A stretch of DNA of 39,351 bases from Mageeibacillus sp. UBA5438 (GTDB taxonomy: Bacteria; Bacillota; Clostridia; Saccharofermentanales; DTU023), in NCBI GenBank assembly GCA_002427535.1, contig DIRK01000035.1:1-39351 (forward strand), in the 5' to 3' direction. Every line of letters starts with the position of its first letter. The stretch's first letter is position 1. The notes below the pieces were generated by a model, which was not told the origin of the DNA, ran no database searches, and saw only the letters and a program-made list of their open reading frames with translations. Below are positions 9,047 through 16,877 of the stretch, one piece after another. The position numbers and the translations under genes are program-made.

Positions 9047-9796
9047 TCATCCGATAATCTCCAGCCCGGCCGTCGGTGAAATCACGACGTAGCGGCGGGG
9101 TTCTGTCCCCTCGCTGTAGGTGGTAATGCCTTCCGTTTCCCGAAGGCTTAGGTGAACAATACGGCGTTCTGCAGGTGACATGGGTTTCAATCTTGATTCA
9201 CGACCCGTGTCGAGTACGCGTTCGGCTGTTTTTTTGGCCTGCTGTCGGAGGCGCTGTTCCCGGCGGCTTCTATAACCTGCCACGTCCACCACCACACGCA
9301 AATGATCGTCTACCCAGCGGTTTGCGACTATATTGGTCAAGTATTGAATCGCCTCAAGTGTCTCTCCATGACGGCCGATGGCCACACCGCAGTCACTTCC
9401 GAGCACGTCGATGTGCAAACTCTCATCTTCTCCCATGTAGGATTCAATTCTTCCGTGAATGCCGATACCGGAAAAAATCGCTTCGATGTAGTCCAAAGCG
9501 GCGTTTTCGGCGGGGACAAATCCGCGATCATCGAGGGCGACCTTCCAACCCGACTCATCTTCTTCGGCGACTGTTTTTCTTTTGAGTTCTGACGCTTTTT
9601 CGCTCACCTGGACCTTGTTATCGTCGACGCTGACGCGGACACGCGCCGGTCTGCGGCCAAAGCCGAGCAGACCGCCCGTCTCGCCCTCATCCAACACTTC
9701 AATCAGCGCCAAGTCTTCCTTGACCCCTAATTCTTCCAGTGCTTCCTGGATTGCTTGTTCGACGGTTTTGCCCGTCGTCTCTATGGTGCGTTCCAT
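9047..9796 (-). CDS. jag: RNA-binding protein Jag/KhpB (Jag-N, KH, R3H)
   Basis: A single-stranded-RNA-binding protein that sits next to yidC in many Gram-positive bacteria and, in the species studied, forms a complex with KhpA. The Jag-N domain covers about 1-55 (IETTGKTVEQAIQEALEELG, then the GGLLGFGRRPARV segment). A KH domain follows with the GxxG loop G141-RH-G144. The C-terminal R3H domain carries the RxxxH motif R211-H215 in SPAERRIVHLSL. The start ATG is behind a perfect AGGAGG at eight-base spacing. It is separated from yidC by an 83-base spacer holding two hairpins. Confidence 0.94.
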   Translation of the reverse strand: MERTIETTGKTVEQAIQEALEELGVKEDLALIEVLDEGETGGLLGFGRRPARVRVSVDDNKVQVSEKASELKRKTVAEEDESGWKVALDDRGFVPAENAALDYIEAIFSGIGIHGRIESYMGEDESLHIDVLGSDCGVAIGRHGETLEAIQYLTNIVANRWVDDHLRVVVDVAGYRSRREQRLRQQAKKTAERVLDTGRESRLKPMSPAERRIVHLSLRETEGITTYSEGTEPRRYVVISPTAGLEIIG

Positions 9797-9818
9797 GCAG
9801 GTAGCCTCCTAAGGCACG

Positions 9819-9869
9819 AACCTCGCCAATATGGTACGAGGTTATCTTAGCGCGCGGCGATGCCGCGCG
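9819..9869 (-). other. two tandem hairpins in the yidC-jag spacer
   Basis: One hairpin pairs CGCGCGGC with GCCGCGCG over a three-base loop (9851-9869). The other pairs AACCTCG with CGAGGTT over an eleven-base loop (9819-9843). Neither has a T-run, so they look like RNA processing, stability or partial attenuation structures rather than terminators. They fill the only sizeable gap inside the rpmH-rsmG cluster. Confidence 0.4.
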
Positions 9870-9879
9870 GTGGTTATAC

Positions 9880-10971
9880 TCAGTCGATTTTATTGCCCTT
9901 TATTTTTGAGATAAAGGCACTCCATCCGCTTTTCTTTTCCTGATCTTCTGAAAGTTTCCCGGAGCGTGAACGATCGTAGACGGCCTGTTCTTCCGCGTAG
10001 GCAAACCGCAAGGGTTTCACGTAGTATTTGTATCCCAGCCATGACTGGATGATGTACAACACGTTCTGGAACAGCCAGTAAAGACACATGGCGGACGGCA
10101 TGCTGAACATGGTAAATAACATGATAAGCGGCATCACAAGGTTCATGCTCTTCATCATGCCGGCTGTCGGGTCAGGATTTTGGCCACGTTTGGCCGGGTT
10201 GGCCTTTTCGCGCTGTTTTTCTTCTTTTGTTTTCTCAGGCTTGGCCGTGCTGGCGCGCATGATCCTCATTTGGAAAAAGTAGGTCAGCATCGTAACAAGA
10301 ATGAGCCCGACAAGCGGAAGCTGTACGCGCCATTCCGATCCGAACCACTGAAGCGGGTTAATCGCCGGTGTCATACCAAGGTCAATGCCCAAGAATTTGG
10401 TGTTGATCAATTCGGGAAGACGGATCCAACCGTTGGATACGGATTCCTGCAAGGCAGATCCTGAGTCGCGCAGACCGTTCAGTACGGGGATATCCATGAT
10501 CGCGACGTTTTTCACCTGCGCTTCGGTCAGAAGTCCCTTGCCTTGGAGCAAATTGGCAATCTTATAAATATTTTGCACATCGACGCCGCTGATAAAACGA
10601 AGCGGAGCACGGAAAATATAAATAATGGGCCAGATCACGGCAAGCTGGAGCAGTGAAGGAAGACAACCGGATGTCATTGAAATGCCGTTATCCTTATAGA
10701 GTTTTTGCGTCAGCTCCTGCACGCGTGCCTGATCTTTTGGGTAGCGTCGCTTGATCTCATTCACTTCCGACTGCAACGTCTGCTGCCTCAGCGTACCGCG
10801 CTGAGACCGAAGTCCCAAAGGCATCAAAACCAGGCGAATGGCGACCGTAAACAAGATAATTACAAGGCCGTAGTTATCCAGCCAACTATACAAAGAACCG
10901 AGCAACCAGCCAAAGAGGCTGTAAAGCGGGTCCAAGAGTCCAAGCTGAACCGAAATCAAAGGCGTTATCAT
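9880..10971 (-). CDS. yidC: membrane protein insertase YidC/Oxa1
   Basis: Inserts membrane proteins, alone or with SecYEG, through a groove open to the cytoplasm and lipid. The first core helix (YGLVIILFTVAIRLVLMPLG) contains the conserved groove arginine, here about R46, followed by the cytoplasmic hairpin with the RYPKDQARVQELTQKLY helix. Further hydrophobic segments lie at about 105-125, 215-235 and 275-310, with a basic C-terminal tail. The 363 residues include a long insert before the fourth helix. Unlike many Gram-positive YidC proteins there is no lipobox signal peptide; the N-terminus begins directly with a hydrophobic segment. Its ATG overlaps the yidD stop by four bases. Confidence 0.94.
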   Translation of the reverse strand: MITPLISVQLGLLDPLYSLFGWLLGSLYSWLDNYGLVIILFTVAIRLVLMPLGLRSQRGTLRQQTLQSEVNEIKRRYPKDQARVQELTQKLYKDNGISMTSGCLPSLLQLAVIWPIIYIFRAPLRFISGVDVQNIYKIANLLQGKGLLTEAQVKNVAIMDIPVLNGLRDSGSALQESVSNGWIRLPELINTKFLGIDLGMTPAINPLQWFGSEWRVQLPLVGLILVTMLTYFFQMRIMRASTAKPEKTKEEKQREKANPAKRGQNPDPTAGMMKSMNLVMPLIMLFTMFSMPSAMCLYWLFQNVLYIIQSWLGYKYYVKPLRFAYAEEQAVYDRSRSGKLSEDQEKKSGWSAFISKIKGNKID

Positions 10972-11282
10972 ATTTCATTCCCTTTCACGGATTGACCGCG
11001 TGTGATTACATCGGGGACGGGATCGTAACCGCCCTTGCCAAAAGGCTGGCAGCGCAGCAAGCGCCATAGGGCAAGCCCGCCTCCCTTCATCGCTCCGTGG
11101 CGTTGAATCGCCGTTTTGGCGTAGGCGGAGCAAGTCGGCGAAAAACGGCAACAGGCAGGATGTGCGGGTGATAGGTAACGCTGATAAAACGAAATCAAAT
11201 GAAGCATTCCGGACGCCAGAAAAGACGGTCGATTAGCCGTCCGCATCGCGCTTTCAATCATTCGGTTTTCACTGTCAATCAT
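10968..11282 (-). CDS. yidD: membrane protein insertion efficiency factor YidD
   Basis: A small membrane-associated protein encoded between rnpA and yidC in most bacteria, helping insertion of YidC-dependent proteins. The family core is clear: FYQRYLSPAHPACCRFSPTCSAYA, three conserved cysteines, then GGLALWRLLRCQPFGKGGYDPVP. The start is placed at the ATG at 11282 (MIDSENRM), which overlaps the rnpA stop by eight bases and follows AGGAG at a suitable distance, giving 104 residues. The frame is open further upstream into rnpA. A 4-base ATGA overlap links it to yidC. Confidence 0.93.
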   Translation of the reverse strand: MIDSENRMIESAMRTANRPSFLASGMLHLISFYQRYLSPAHPACCRFSPTCSAYAKTAIQRHGAMKGGGLALWRLLRCQPFGKGGYDPVPDVITRGQSVKGNEI

Positions 11283-11646
11283 TTCGCCCGGCTCCTGACC
11301 GGATGAGCAGTTGATTCGTTTCACTGATCAGTGATTTCAGCGCCGGTTCTTGATCCGCGCGCCATCTCGCTGTCATGATCAGGTCGTAACCTTTATTCAC
11401 CTCCGCGGCGCTCAGTCTGAACGCCTCACGAAGAAGCCGTTTTGCTCGATTTCTATGGACCGCTCCCCTGATCACTCGACTGACCGTGAAACCGACGCGC
11501 GTCGGGTATTCTACTCCCTTGCCGCGACGCCGGTAGGCATGCAGTCCGATCCGCCTGCCGTTGTGGTTGACCCCCTGGCGGTACACGCGTGAAAAATCGC
11601 GATTGCGTTTTAATCTTTCCGCGCACGCCAAGGCGTAAACCCTCAA
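11275..11646 (-). CDS. rnpA: ribonuclease P protein component
   Basis: The protein subunit of RNase P, which binds the 5' leader of pre-tRNA and assists the catalytic RNA. The family pattern is present: RLKRNRDFSRVYRQG near the N-terminus, VGFTVSR, and the RNR motif in HRNRAKRLLREAFR. The frame begins with TTG one base after the rpmH stop. A second TTG five codons later (at 11631) sits behind GAGGG at eight-base spacing and may be the real start, giving 118 instead of 123 residues. The tight packing with rpmH is the normal bacterial arrangement. Confidence 0.93.
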   Translation of the reverse strand: MRVYALACAERLKRNRDFSRVYRQGVNHNGRRIGLHAYRRRGKGVEYPTRVGFTVSRVIRGAVHRNRAKRLLREAFRLSAAEVNKGYDLIMTARWRADQEPALKSLISETNQLLIRSGAGRND

Positions 11647-11647
11647 A

Positions 11648-11782
11648 TTACGACGAGAGTTTCTTGCGGCCCTTCAGGCGGCGCCGTTTCAAGACAGCGC
11701 GTCCTGCCGCGGTTGACATTCTTTTTCTGAAACCGTGTTCGCGAGCGCGCTGCTTGCGTTTCGGCTGATAGGTACGTTTCAT
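11648..11782 (-). CDS. rpmH: 50S ribosomal protein L34
   Basis: A 44-residue, very basic protein starting MKRTYQPKRKQRAREHGFRK and ending RRRLKGRKKLSS, an unmistakable bacterial L34. The ATG lies behind a run of six G, and the stop is one base before rnpA. It is the first gene of the rpmH-rnpA-yidD-yidC-jag-mnmE-mnmG-rsmG cluster and has a near-consensus promoter upstream. Confidence 0.98.
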   Translation of the reverse strand: MKRTYQPKRKQRAREHGFRKRMSTAAGRAVLKRRRLKGRKKLSS

Positions 11783-11811
11783 CGTAACCCCCCAAACTAG
11801 TGCTTTATCTT

Positions 11812-11829
11812 AACGTTTAAAAAAACGTT
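11812..11829 (-). repeat. 18-base inverted repeat in the rpmH leader
   Basis: AACGTTTAAAAAAACGTT forms a seven-base perfect stem around AAAA. It lies about 30 bases upstream of the rpmH ATG and downstream of the promoter, inside the roughly 85-base untranslated leader. It could act as an RNA hairpin with a U-rich loop in the transcript, or as a protein site; the sequence alone does not decide. Confidence 0.4.
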
Positions 11830-11875
11830 CAACAATCCAATCCGGTTAAATGCCATCAATAGGCATAACGCTCGA

Positions 11876-11905
11876 ATTATACAAAATGAACGGGCCTTTC
11901 GTCAA
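11876..11905 (-). promoter_or_regulatory. sigma-A promoter of the rpmH cluster
   Basis: On the minus strand, TTGACG (11900-11905) and a perfect TATAAT (11876-11881) are separated by 18 bases. It starts only about 15 bases after the folD stop and precedes rpmH by about 90 bases. No terminator separates it from folD, so some read-through from folD is likely. Confidence 0.8.
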
Positions 11906-11919
11906 TACGAGTCAAGAAG

Positions 11920-12771
11920 CTAAGCGGTCGTCTTTTCGGCAGCTTCGATTACATGTTGCATCAGGACGGTCGTGGTCACTGATCCGACTCCGCGGGGGAC
12001 CGGCGTAATGTTGGCCACAATCGGCTCGACCTCGTCGAATGCCACATCCCCTGAAAGACGCCCGTCTTCTGTGACATTAATACCGACGTCAATAATGGTC
12101 TGTCCTTCGGCCACCATCGGTGCCGTCACCATTTCCGCTTTGCCGGCGCAGGCGATGATAATATCGCTTTCGCGCGTGATGGATTCCAAATCCACGGTGC
12201 GTGTATGACAAATGGTCACCGTCGCGTGCTCTTGTAAGAGCATCATCGCGACCGGCCGCCCGATGACAAGACTCCTTCCGATGACCGTCGCGCGAGCGCC
12301 TTTCACCGGAATCCCGTAATGATTCAAAACCGCCATCGACGCTTTGGCGGTACAGGGGGCAAAGCCTTTGCCGCTCCCCATAAACACACCGGCCATCGAG
12401 GCTGAACTGATACCGTCGATATCTTTTTCAGGCACTAATGTATCGCAAATAGTCTGTTCGTCCAAATGGGAAGGAAGAGGCCGGAACATCAGGCAACCAT
12501 GAATGGCGGGATCCGCGTTAATGCCTTCGATTTCCTGCAAAATTGCTTCCTGGGACACATCCAGGGGGAGCGTGCGCACGCACACTTTGACGCCTACCTT
12601 TTCGGCGCGCTTCAATGCGCCCCGCTCATAGGCCAGATCGTCGCCTTCTTCGCCGACGCGAACGATCGCAAGAGTCGGTTCGACCCCGTTTTCGCGCAGA
12701 CGCGCGGCGCGTTCGATCAGTTCTTCACTCATTTGATCCGCGACATCTTTTCCTAACAAAACATTCGCCAT
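11920..12771 (-). CDS. folD: FolD-like methylenetetrahydrofolate dehydrogenase/cyclohydrolase, divergent active site
   Basis: By overall sequence this is FolD, the cytosolic enzyme that interconverts 5,10-methylene-, methenyl- and 10-formyl-tetrahydrofolate. The 283 residues include PEKDIDG (about 114-120), CTAKASMAVLNHYGI, the nucleotide-binding GRSLVIGRPVAM, VIDVGIN and ITPVPRGVGSVT. However, the catalytic YxxxK motif reads Y48-ERG-A52, so the lysine is Ala, and the usual VQLPLP reads MFRPLP, so the catalytic Gln is Phe96. In characterised FolD/MTHFD1 these residues are central to cyclohydrolase chemistry. It is therefore probably a family variant with altered activity. From memory, similar sequences occur in other clostridia. 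The start ATG has GGGAG nine bases upstream. Confidence 0.88.
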   Translation of the reverse strand: MANVLLGKDVADQMSEELIERAARLRENGVEPTLAIVRVGEEGDDLAYERGALKRAEKVGVKVCVRTLPLDVSQEAILQEIEGINADPAIHGCLMFRPLPSHLDEQTICDTLVPEKDIDGISSASMAGVFMGSGKGFAPCTAKASMAVLNHYGIPVKGARATVIGRSLVIGRPVAMMLLQEHATVTICHTRTVDLESITRESDIIIACAGKAEMVTAPMVAEGQTIIDVGINVTEDGRLSGDVAFDEVEPIVANITPVPRGVGSVTTTVLMQHVIEAAEKTTA

Positions 12772-12810
12772 GCCATTTCTCCCTTTTTTATCGATATTCG
12801 TCGTTCATTT

Positions 12811-12819
12811 ATTCTAGCA
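12811..12819 (-). promoter_or_regulatory. candidate folD promoter (extended -10)
   Basis: TGCTAGAAT on the minus strand, about 40 bases before the folD ATG and just downstream of the clpC terminator T-run. The -35 position falls in the terminator stem and is not consensus. The same nine bases occur in the rpoB promoter. Confidence 0.5.
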
Positions 12820-12821
12820 TG

Positions 12822-12858
12822 AAAAAGCGCCAGCCTTCATCTCGTGAAAGGCTGGCGC
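12822..12858 (-). terminator. intrinsic terminator after clpC
   Basis: A perfect 11-base stem (GCGCCAGCCTT with AAGGCTGGCGC) with a ten-base loop, followed on the minus strand by TTTTT. It lies about 30 bases after the clpC stop codon and closes the ctsR operon. Confidence 0.9.
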
Positions 12859-12886
12859 GCTGAAGGCCCCCATGGACCCTCTTTGT

Positions 12887-15463
12887 CTATTCTTGTTCTT
12901 CTTTTGGCGCTGATTCATCTTCCAATATTTTCTTTTGGATCACAAGATGACCTTGTGCCTTATCAAGGCTGACCACGGCCACCTCACCTTTTTCGACGGT
13001 ACCGTCAAGCAGCGCCTCTGAGAAGCGGTCCTCCACCTCAGTCTGAATCAGGCGACGGAGCGGTCGGGCCCCGTATTGAGGCTCATAGCCCTTATCCGCA
13101 AGCCAGTCTTTGGCTTCATCCGTGACCTCCGTCATGAGCCCGATATCGGCGATGCGCGCTGACAGCTGATTCAACATAATGTCGACGATGCGCCGCATGG
13201 TCGGACGGTCAAGCATCCTGAAGAAGATGATCTCATCGACGCGGTTGATGAACTCCGGTGAGAAGCTACGGTGCAGTTCTTCCATCACAAGATCGCGCGC
13301 CTCATTATACGACTTGCCGCCATAGATCTCTTCCGACTTGCCATTTTCCCTTTCCTCTTCTTCGTGCTCAAACTTGAAACCGATCCGCCGGCCCTCCGGA
13401 CCCACCAGCAAACGCGCCCCGATGTTTGAGGTCATGATAATAATCGTGTTTTTAAAGTCCACCGTCCGCCCTTGACCGTCGGTCAAGCGGCCGTCTTCCA
13501 AAATCTGGAGCATGGCGTTCAACACATCGGGGTGCGCCTTTTCAATCTCATCGAAAAGGACCACCGAATAAGGGCGCCGTCTGATTTTCTCAGTCAACTG
13601 GCCGCCTTCGTCATAACCGACATAGCCGGGCGGCGCTCCAATCAGTTTGGAGACATCGAATTTTTCCATATATTCGGACATGTCGATGCGCACAAGGGCG
13701 TTCTCGTTGCCGAACATCGTTTCAGCCAACGCTTTTGCCAACTCCGTCTTTCCGACGCCTGTCGTGCCCAAAAAGATGAAAGAACCCGTCGGTCGCTGGG
13801 GGTCTTTTAGTCCCAAACGACCGCGCCGGATGGCCTTTGACACGGCAGTGGTCGCCTCATCCTGGCCAAGCACACGTTTACCCAGCTCATCCTCCAAACG
13901 TCGGAGTCGCTCACTGTCATCCTCTGTCAGGCTTCTCACGGGGATACTCGTCCAACTTGAGACGATGTCGGCGATCATGTCGGCTGTGAGCACGGGCCAG
14001 TCATCGCGATTGGCGCCGATCTCACAGTCTTCCAAACGACGCAATTGCTGTTCCAATTCATCTTCAGCCGTCTTTAAGTCGGCGGCCTTCTCGAAGGCCT
14101 CGTCTTCGACCGCCTTTTCTTTTTCAGCGATGATGCTGTCAAGTTTCTCGCGTAGCTCCCTTAGTTCATCCGAACCGCTTTCAAGGTTAATGCGAAGGCG
14201 GGAGGCCGCCTCATCGATCAGATCGATCGCCTTGTCAGGCAGGAAGCGATCCGTGATATAGCGCGTGGACAGCTGGACGGCGGCCTCAATGGCTTCATCC
14301 GAGATACGCACGCGGTGGTGGCACTCATAGTGCGGGCGCAGTCCGAACAAGATCTCGATGGAATCGCCTTCCTCCGGTTCATTGACCATAACGGGCTGGA
14401 AGCGGCGCTCTAAAGCGGCATCCTTTTCAATGTGCTTGCGGTATTCATCCAGCGTCGTCGCCCCGATCACCTGTACTTCGCCTCTTGCCAACATCGGCTT
14501 TAGGATGTTGGAGGCATCCATCGCGCCCTCTGAGGCGCCTGCCCCGATGATCGTGTGAAGCTCGTCGATAAACAAGATCACATTGCCCGATTCAACGGCT
14601 TCGTCGATGCCTTTTTTCAGGCGCTCTTCAAATTCACCGCGGTATTTCGAGCCCGCCAACATGCCGCCGAGATCCAAGGAGATCAGGCGCTTACCCCGGA
14701 GCAGTTCCGGGACATCGTTTTCGACAATTTTTTGGGCGACCCCTTCCGTGATGGCGGTTTTACCGACCCCGGGCTCGCCGATCAGGACGGGATTATTCTT
14801 CGTCCGCCGGCATAAGATCTGTTCAATGCGCCGAATTTCCTCCTCGCGCCCGATGATGGGATCGAAGCGGTCTTCCGCGGCCATGGCCGTCAGATCGCGA
14901 CTGAATTTGTCAAGGTTGGGCGTGTCAGATTCTTTGGATGTGCGAGACGCCTTTTCGGGGCCGTCTTTTTCTTTATTTGAGTCTTGAACCGAACCCTCCT
15001 GCACCGCATCCGACAACAGGCTGTAAAACTGCCTCGGCGCGATCCCGGCTTCTTCCAGGATGCGAACCGCGACGCTGTCGCCTTCTCTTAAAATACCCAT
15101 TAAGAGATGCTCCGGTTCAATGACGCCGCTTTGGCTGCGCCCCTCCGCTTCGCGGGCGGCAAGGTTAATCACCAGGCGCGTGCGCGGTGTCATCATGCCG
15201 ATAATCTGGTTGCCGTCAATCTTATCGGATTCCTCGGCCGCCACCTCCACCGGTTGTTTATGGTAAAGCGATGACAGGTGCTTGGCGACCTGGATCGCGT
15301 CAAGCCCTGACTTTGTCAAAAGATCACTTGCGATGCCGCCTCGTTCTGCCACAATCCCTGAAAGCAAATGCTCGGTTCCGATATAGCCTGTGCCGTATGA
15401 GCGCGCCGTCACCCAGGCTGAACCCAGTGTCTCACCGGCGCGTCTTGAAAATCTGATCATCAT
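12887..15463 (-). CDS. clpC: ATP-dependent Clp protease ATP-binding subunit ClpC
   Basis: A Hsp100 unfoldase that feeds substrates to ClpP; in Bacillota it recognises arginine-phosphorylated proteins marked by McsB. Domains in order: double Clp-N repeat (about 1-150), AAA D1 with Walker A GEPGVGKT at 229-236 and Walker B ILFIDE, a UVR/M-domain coiled coil (about 430-480), then AAA D2 with GTTGVGKT at 566-573 and the C-terminal D2-small domain. At 858 residues it is somewhat longer than B. subtilis ClpC, mainly through an acidic linker after the N domain and an EHEEEERENGK insert in D2. The ATG overlaps the mcsB stop by four bases. Confidence 0.96.
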   Translation of the reverse strand: MMIRFSRRAGETLGSAWVTARSYGTGYIGTEHLLSGIVAERGGIASDLLTKSGLDAIQVAKHLSSLYHKQPVEVAAEESDKIDGNQIIGMMTPRTRLVINLAAREAEGRSQSGVIEPEHLLMGILREGDSVAVRILEEAGIAPRQFYSLLSDAVQEGSVQDSNKEKDGPEKASRTSKESDTPNLDKFSRDLTAMAAEDRFDPIIGREEEIRRIEQILCRRTKNNPVLIGEPGVGKTAITEGVAQKIVENDVPELLRGKRLISLDLGGMLAGSKYRGEFEERLKKGIDEAVESGNVILFIDELHTIIGAGASEGAMDASNILKPMLARGEVQVIGATTLDEYRKHIEKDAALERRFQPVMVNEPEEGDSIEILFGLRPHYECHHRVRISDEAIEAAVQLSTRYITDRFLPDKAIDLIDEAASRLRINLESGSDELRELREKLDSIIAEKEKAVEDEAFEKAADLKTAEDELEQQLRRLEDCEIGANRDDWPVLTADMIADIVSSWTSIPVRSLTEDDSERLRRLEDELGKRVLGQDEATTAVSKAIRRGRLGLKDPQRPTGSFIFLGTTGVGKTELAKALAETMFGNENALVRIDMSEYMEKFDVSKLIGAPPGYVGYDEGGQLTEKIRRRPYSVVLFDEIEKAHPDVLNAMLQILEDGRLTDGQGRTVDFKNTIIIMTSNIGARLLVGPEGRRIGFKFEHEEEERENGKSEEIYGGKSYNEARDLVMEELHRSFSPEFINRVDEIIFFRMLDRPTMRRIVDIMLNQLSARIADIGLMTEVTDEAKDWLADKGYEPQYGARPLRRLIQTEVEDRFSEALLDGTVEKGEVAVVSLDKAQGHLVIQKKILEDESAPKEEQE

Positions 15464-16497
15464 GATCGATTACCCCCGTTTAATGTATTTCGTAAGATGG
15501 CCGCGCGTCTTATGTCGCGTGCCTGTTTATCGAGTGTTCTTCCTGCTTCCTGCTGCACTGACCCTTCTCCCATATTGTTTAAAAGTCTCTGTATCACCGG
15601 GTAATCCGGCGTACCGGCAATATTAAGCTCACGGCCGAGCCGCAAAAGCGACAGCAGTTTATAGGCTTCTTGTGCGCTCATTTTCCCGGCAAACATCAGC
15701 TGGCCTTCTGCCCGACCGATTTCATCTTCTAACGCCACCGGATCGTGCTCGTAAAGCGCACGCCGCGCCCTTCTTTCTTCGTCTGCGACATCCAAGACAA
15801 GGCGCCCGAATGCTTCCAATATCTGTTCTTCTGTGACCCCCAGGGTCACTTGGTTGGATAGTTGGATCATGTCGGCTTCCGCCGAGCTTCCTTCGCCTTT
15901 CGCGCCTCTTAGGGCGTATCCGGTCTTCGACAATTGCTCCGCTATTTTATTCAACACCCCGGTTCGGGCCAGTCCGGGCAGATGCATCATGACAGAGGCT
16001 CGCATGCCCGTTCCCGTATTTGTGGGGCAGGCCGTAAGATAACCGTAGCGCTCGCTTTTAGCAAAGGGGAGCCGTTCCTCCATGGCTATTGCACAGGCCT
16101 CGGCCGCCATTTTGGTCTCGTCTAAGCGTAAGCCGGATGAAAGCGCAAACAGTCTTAGGTGGTCTTCCTCATTCACTAGGATCCCTGAAGACTCGTCGGG
16201 GAACAAAAGCAGGGCTTTCCCCCGGGTGTCGCGGAGCATGGACCGGCTGATCACGCGTCTTTCTGACAGGGCCAGCGATTCAATGTCACCCAATTCATCT
16301 AAGTTGACCGTAAGCGCCTTTTCTTGGCGTCGATCGCATAGTTTACCAAAGGCGTCCGCGACTCGAACCTTCACATAGTCGCGTTCTTCAGGCGACAGGC
16401 GCCATGGAAAAGGCATGTTCGCGATGTTCCTGGCGTAGCGCACGCGCGTGGAGATGACAACGTCCTGTTCAGGGCCTTCTTCCAAGTACCAGATCAT
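15460..16497 (-). CDS. mcsB: protein-arginine kinase McsB
   Basis: Phosphorylates arginine side chains, marking proteins for ClpCP and inactivating CtsR under stress. The phosphagen-kinase fold is evident from STRVRYARNI (16-25), NEEDHLR (109-115) and CPTNTGTGMRASVM with the conserved cysteine at about 157. LSNQVTLGVTEEQI follows in the C-terminal half. The 345 residues match the family. It overlaps mcsA and clpC by ATGA on each side, consistent with coordinated production of kinase, activator and unfoldase. Confidence 0.95.
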   Translation of the reverse strand: MIWYLEEGPEQDVVISTRVRYARNIANMPFPWRLSPEERDYVKVRVADAFGKLCDRRQEKALTVNLDELGDIESLALSERRVISRSMLRDTRGKALLLFPDESSGILVNEEDHLRLFALSSGLRLDETKMAAEACAIAMEERLPFAKSERYGYLTACPTNTGTGMRASVMMHLPGLARTGVLNKIAEQLSKTGYALRGAKGEGSSAEADMIQLSNQVTLGVTEEQILEAFGRLVLDVADEERRARRALYEHDPVALEDEIGRAEGQLMFAGKMSAQEAYKLLSLLRLGRELNIAGTPDYPVIQRLLNNMGEGSVQQEAGRTLDKQARDIRRAAILRNTLNGGNRS

Positions 16498-16877
16498 GGG
16501 TTTTCGGCCTCGATTTTTCGTATTTCGTCGCGCAGACGAGCCGCTTCTTCATAGGCTTCATTCAGAATCGCGGTCTCTAAATCTGCTTTTAAACGCTCGA
16601 GCGGTCCCTGTCTCTGCATAGCTTTCGCTGCGACATGCCGTGTATGGCCCTGTGCGCGAGAAAAGACTGGTAAGAGCAGGTTTTCGAAGGTGTCATAGCA
16701 AAGCGCACAACCCAAGAGCCCTGTTTTTCGAAGTTCCGATGCTGTTTCGCCGCAGGAGGGACAGACTAACTCTGTCACCTCTCTTCTTGTTTCGAGCGGG
16801 TCCGGATCGTAGCCGAAAAGAGAGGGTCCTGCAAAAAAGGATTCAATAATACTATTCCAATCAGTCGGTTTCATCAT
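16494..16877 (-). CDS. mcsA: McsA-like activator of McsB, short form
   Basis: In B. subtilis McsA is a zinc protein of about 185 residues that activates McsB. Here only 127 residues are present. One four-cysteine zinc site remains (C39, C42, C57, C60 in CPSCGE and GCALCYDTF), followed by a basic linker and a C-terminal UVR helix pair at about 96-124 (LKADLETAILNEAYEEAARL). The N-terminal zinc finger of the longer form is absent; the first 38 residues contain no cysteine. The ATG overlaps the ctsR stop by four bases, so this is the genuine start. Operon position makes the assignment secure despite the short form. Confidence 0.9.
   Translation of the reverse strand: MMKPTDWNSIIESFFAGPSLFGYDPDPLETRREVTELVCPSCGETASELRKTGLLGCALCYDTFENLLLPVFSRAQGHTRHVAAKAMQRQGPLERLKADLETAILNEAYEEAARLRDEIRKIEAENP

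Noticed and set aside
11783..11919. origin of replication upstream of rpmH
   Set aside because: Only one poor DnaA-box-like sequence (TTATACAAA) is present, no AT-rich repeat cluster and no dnaA nearby.
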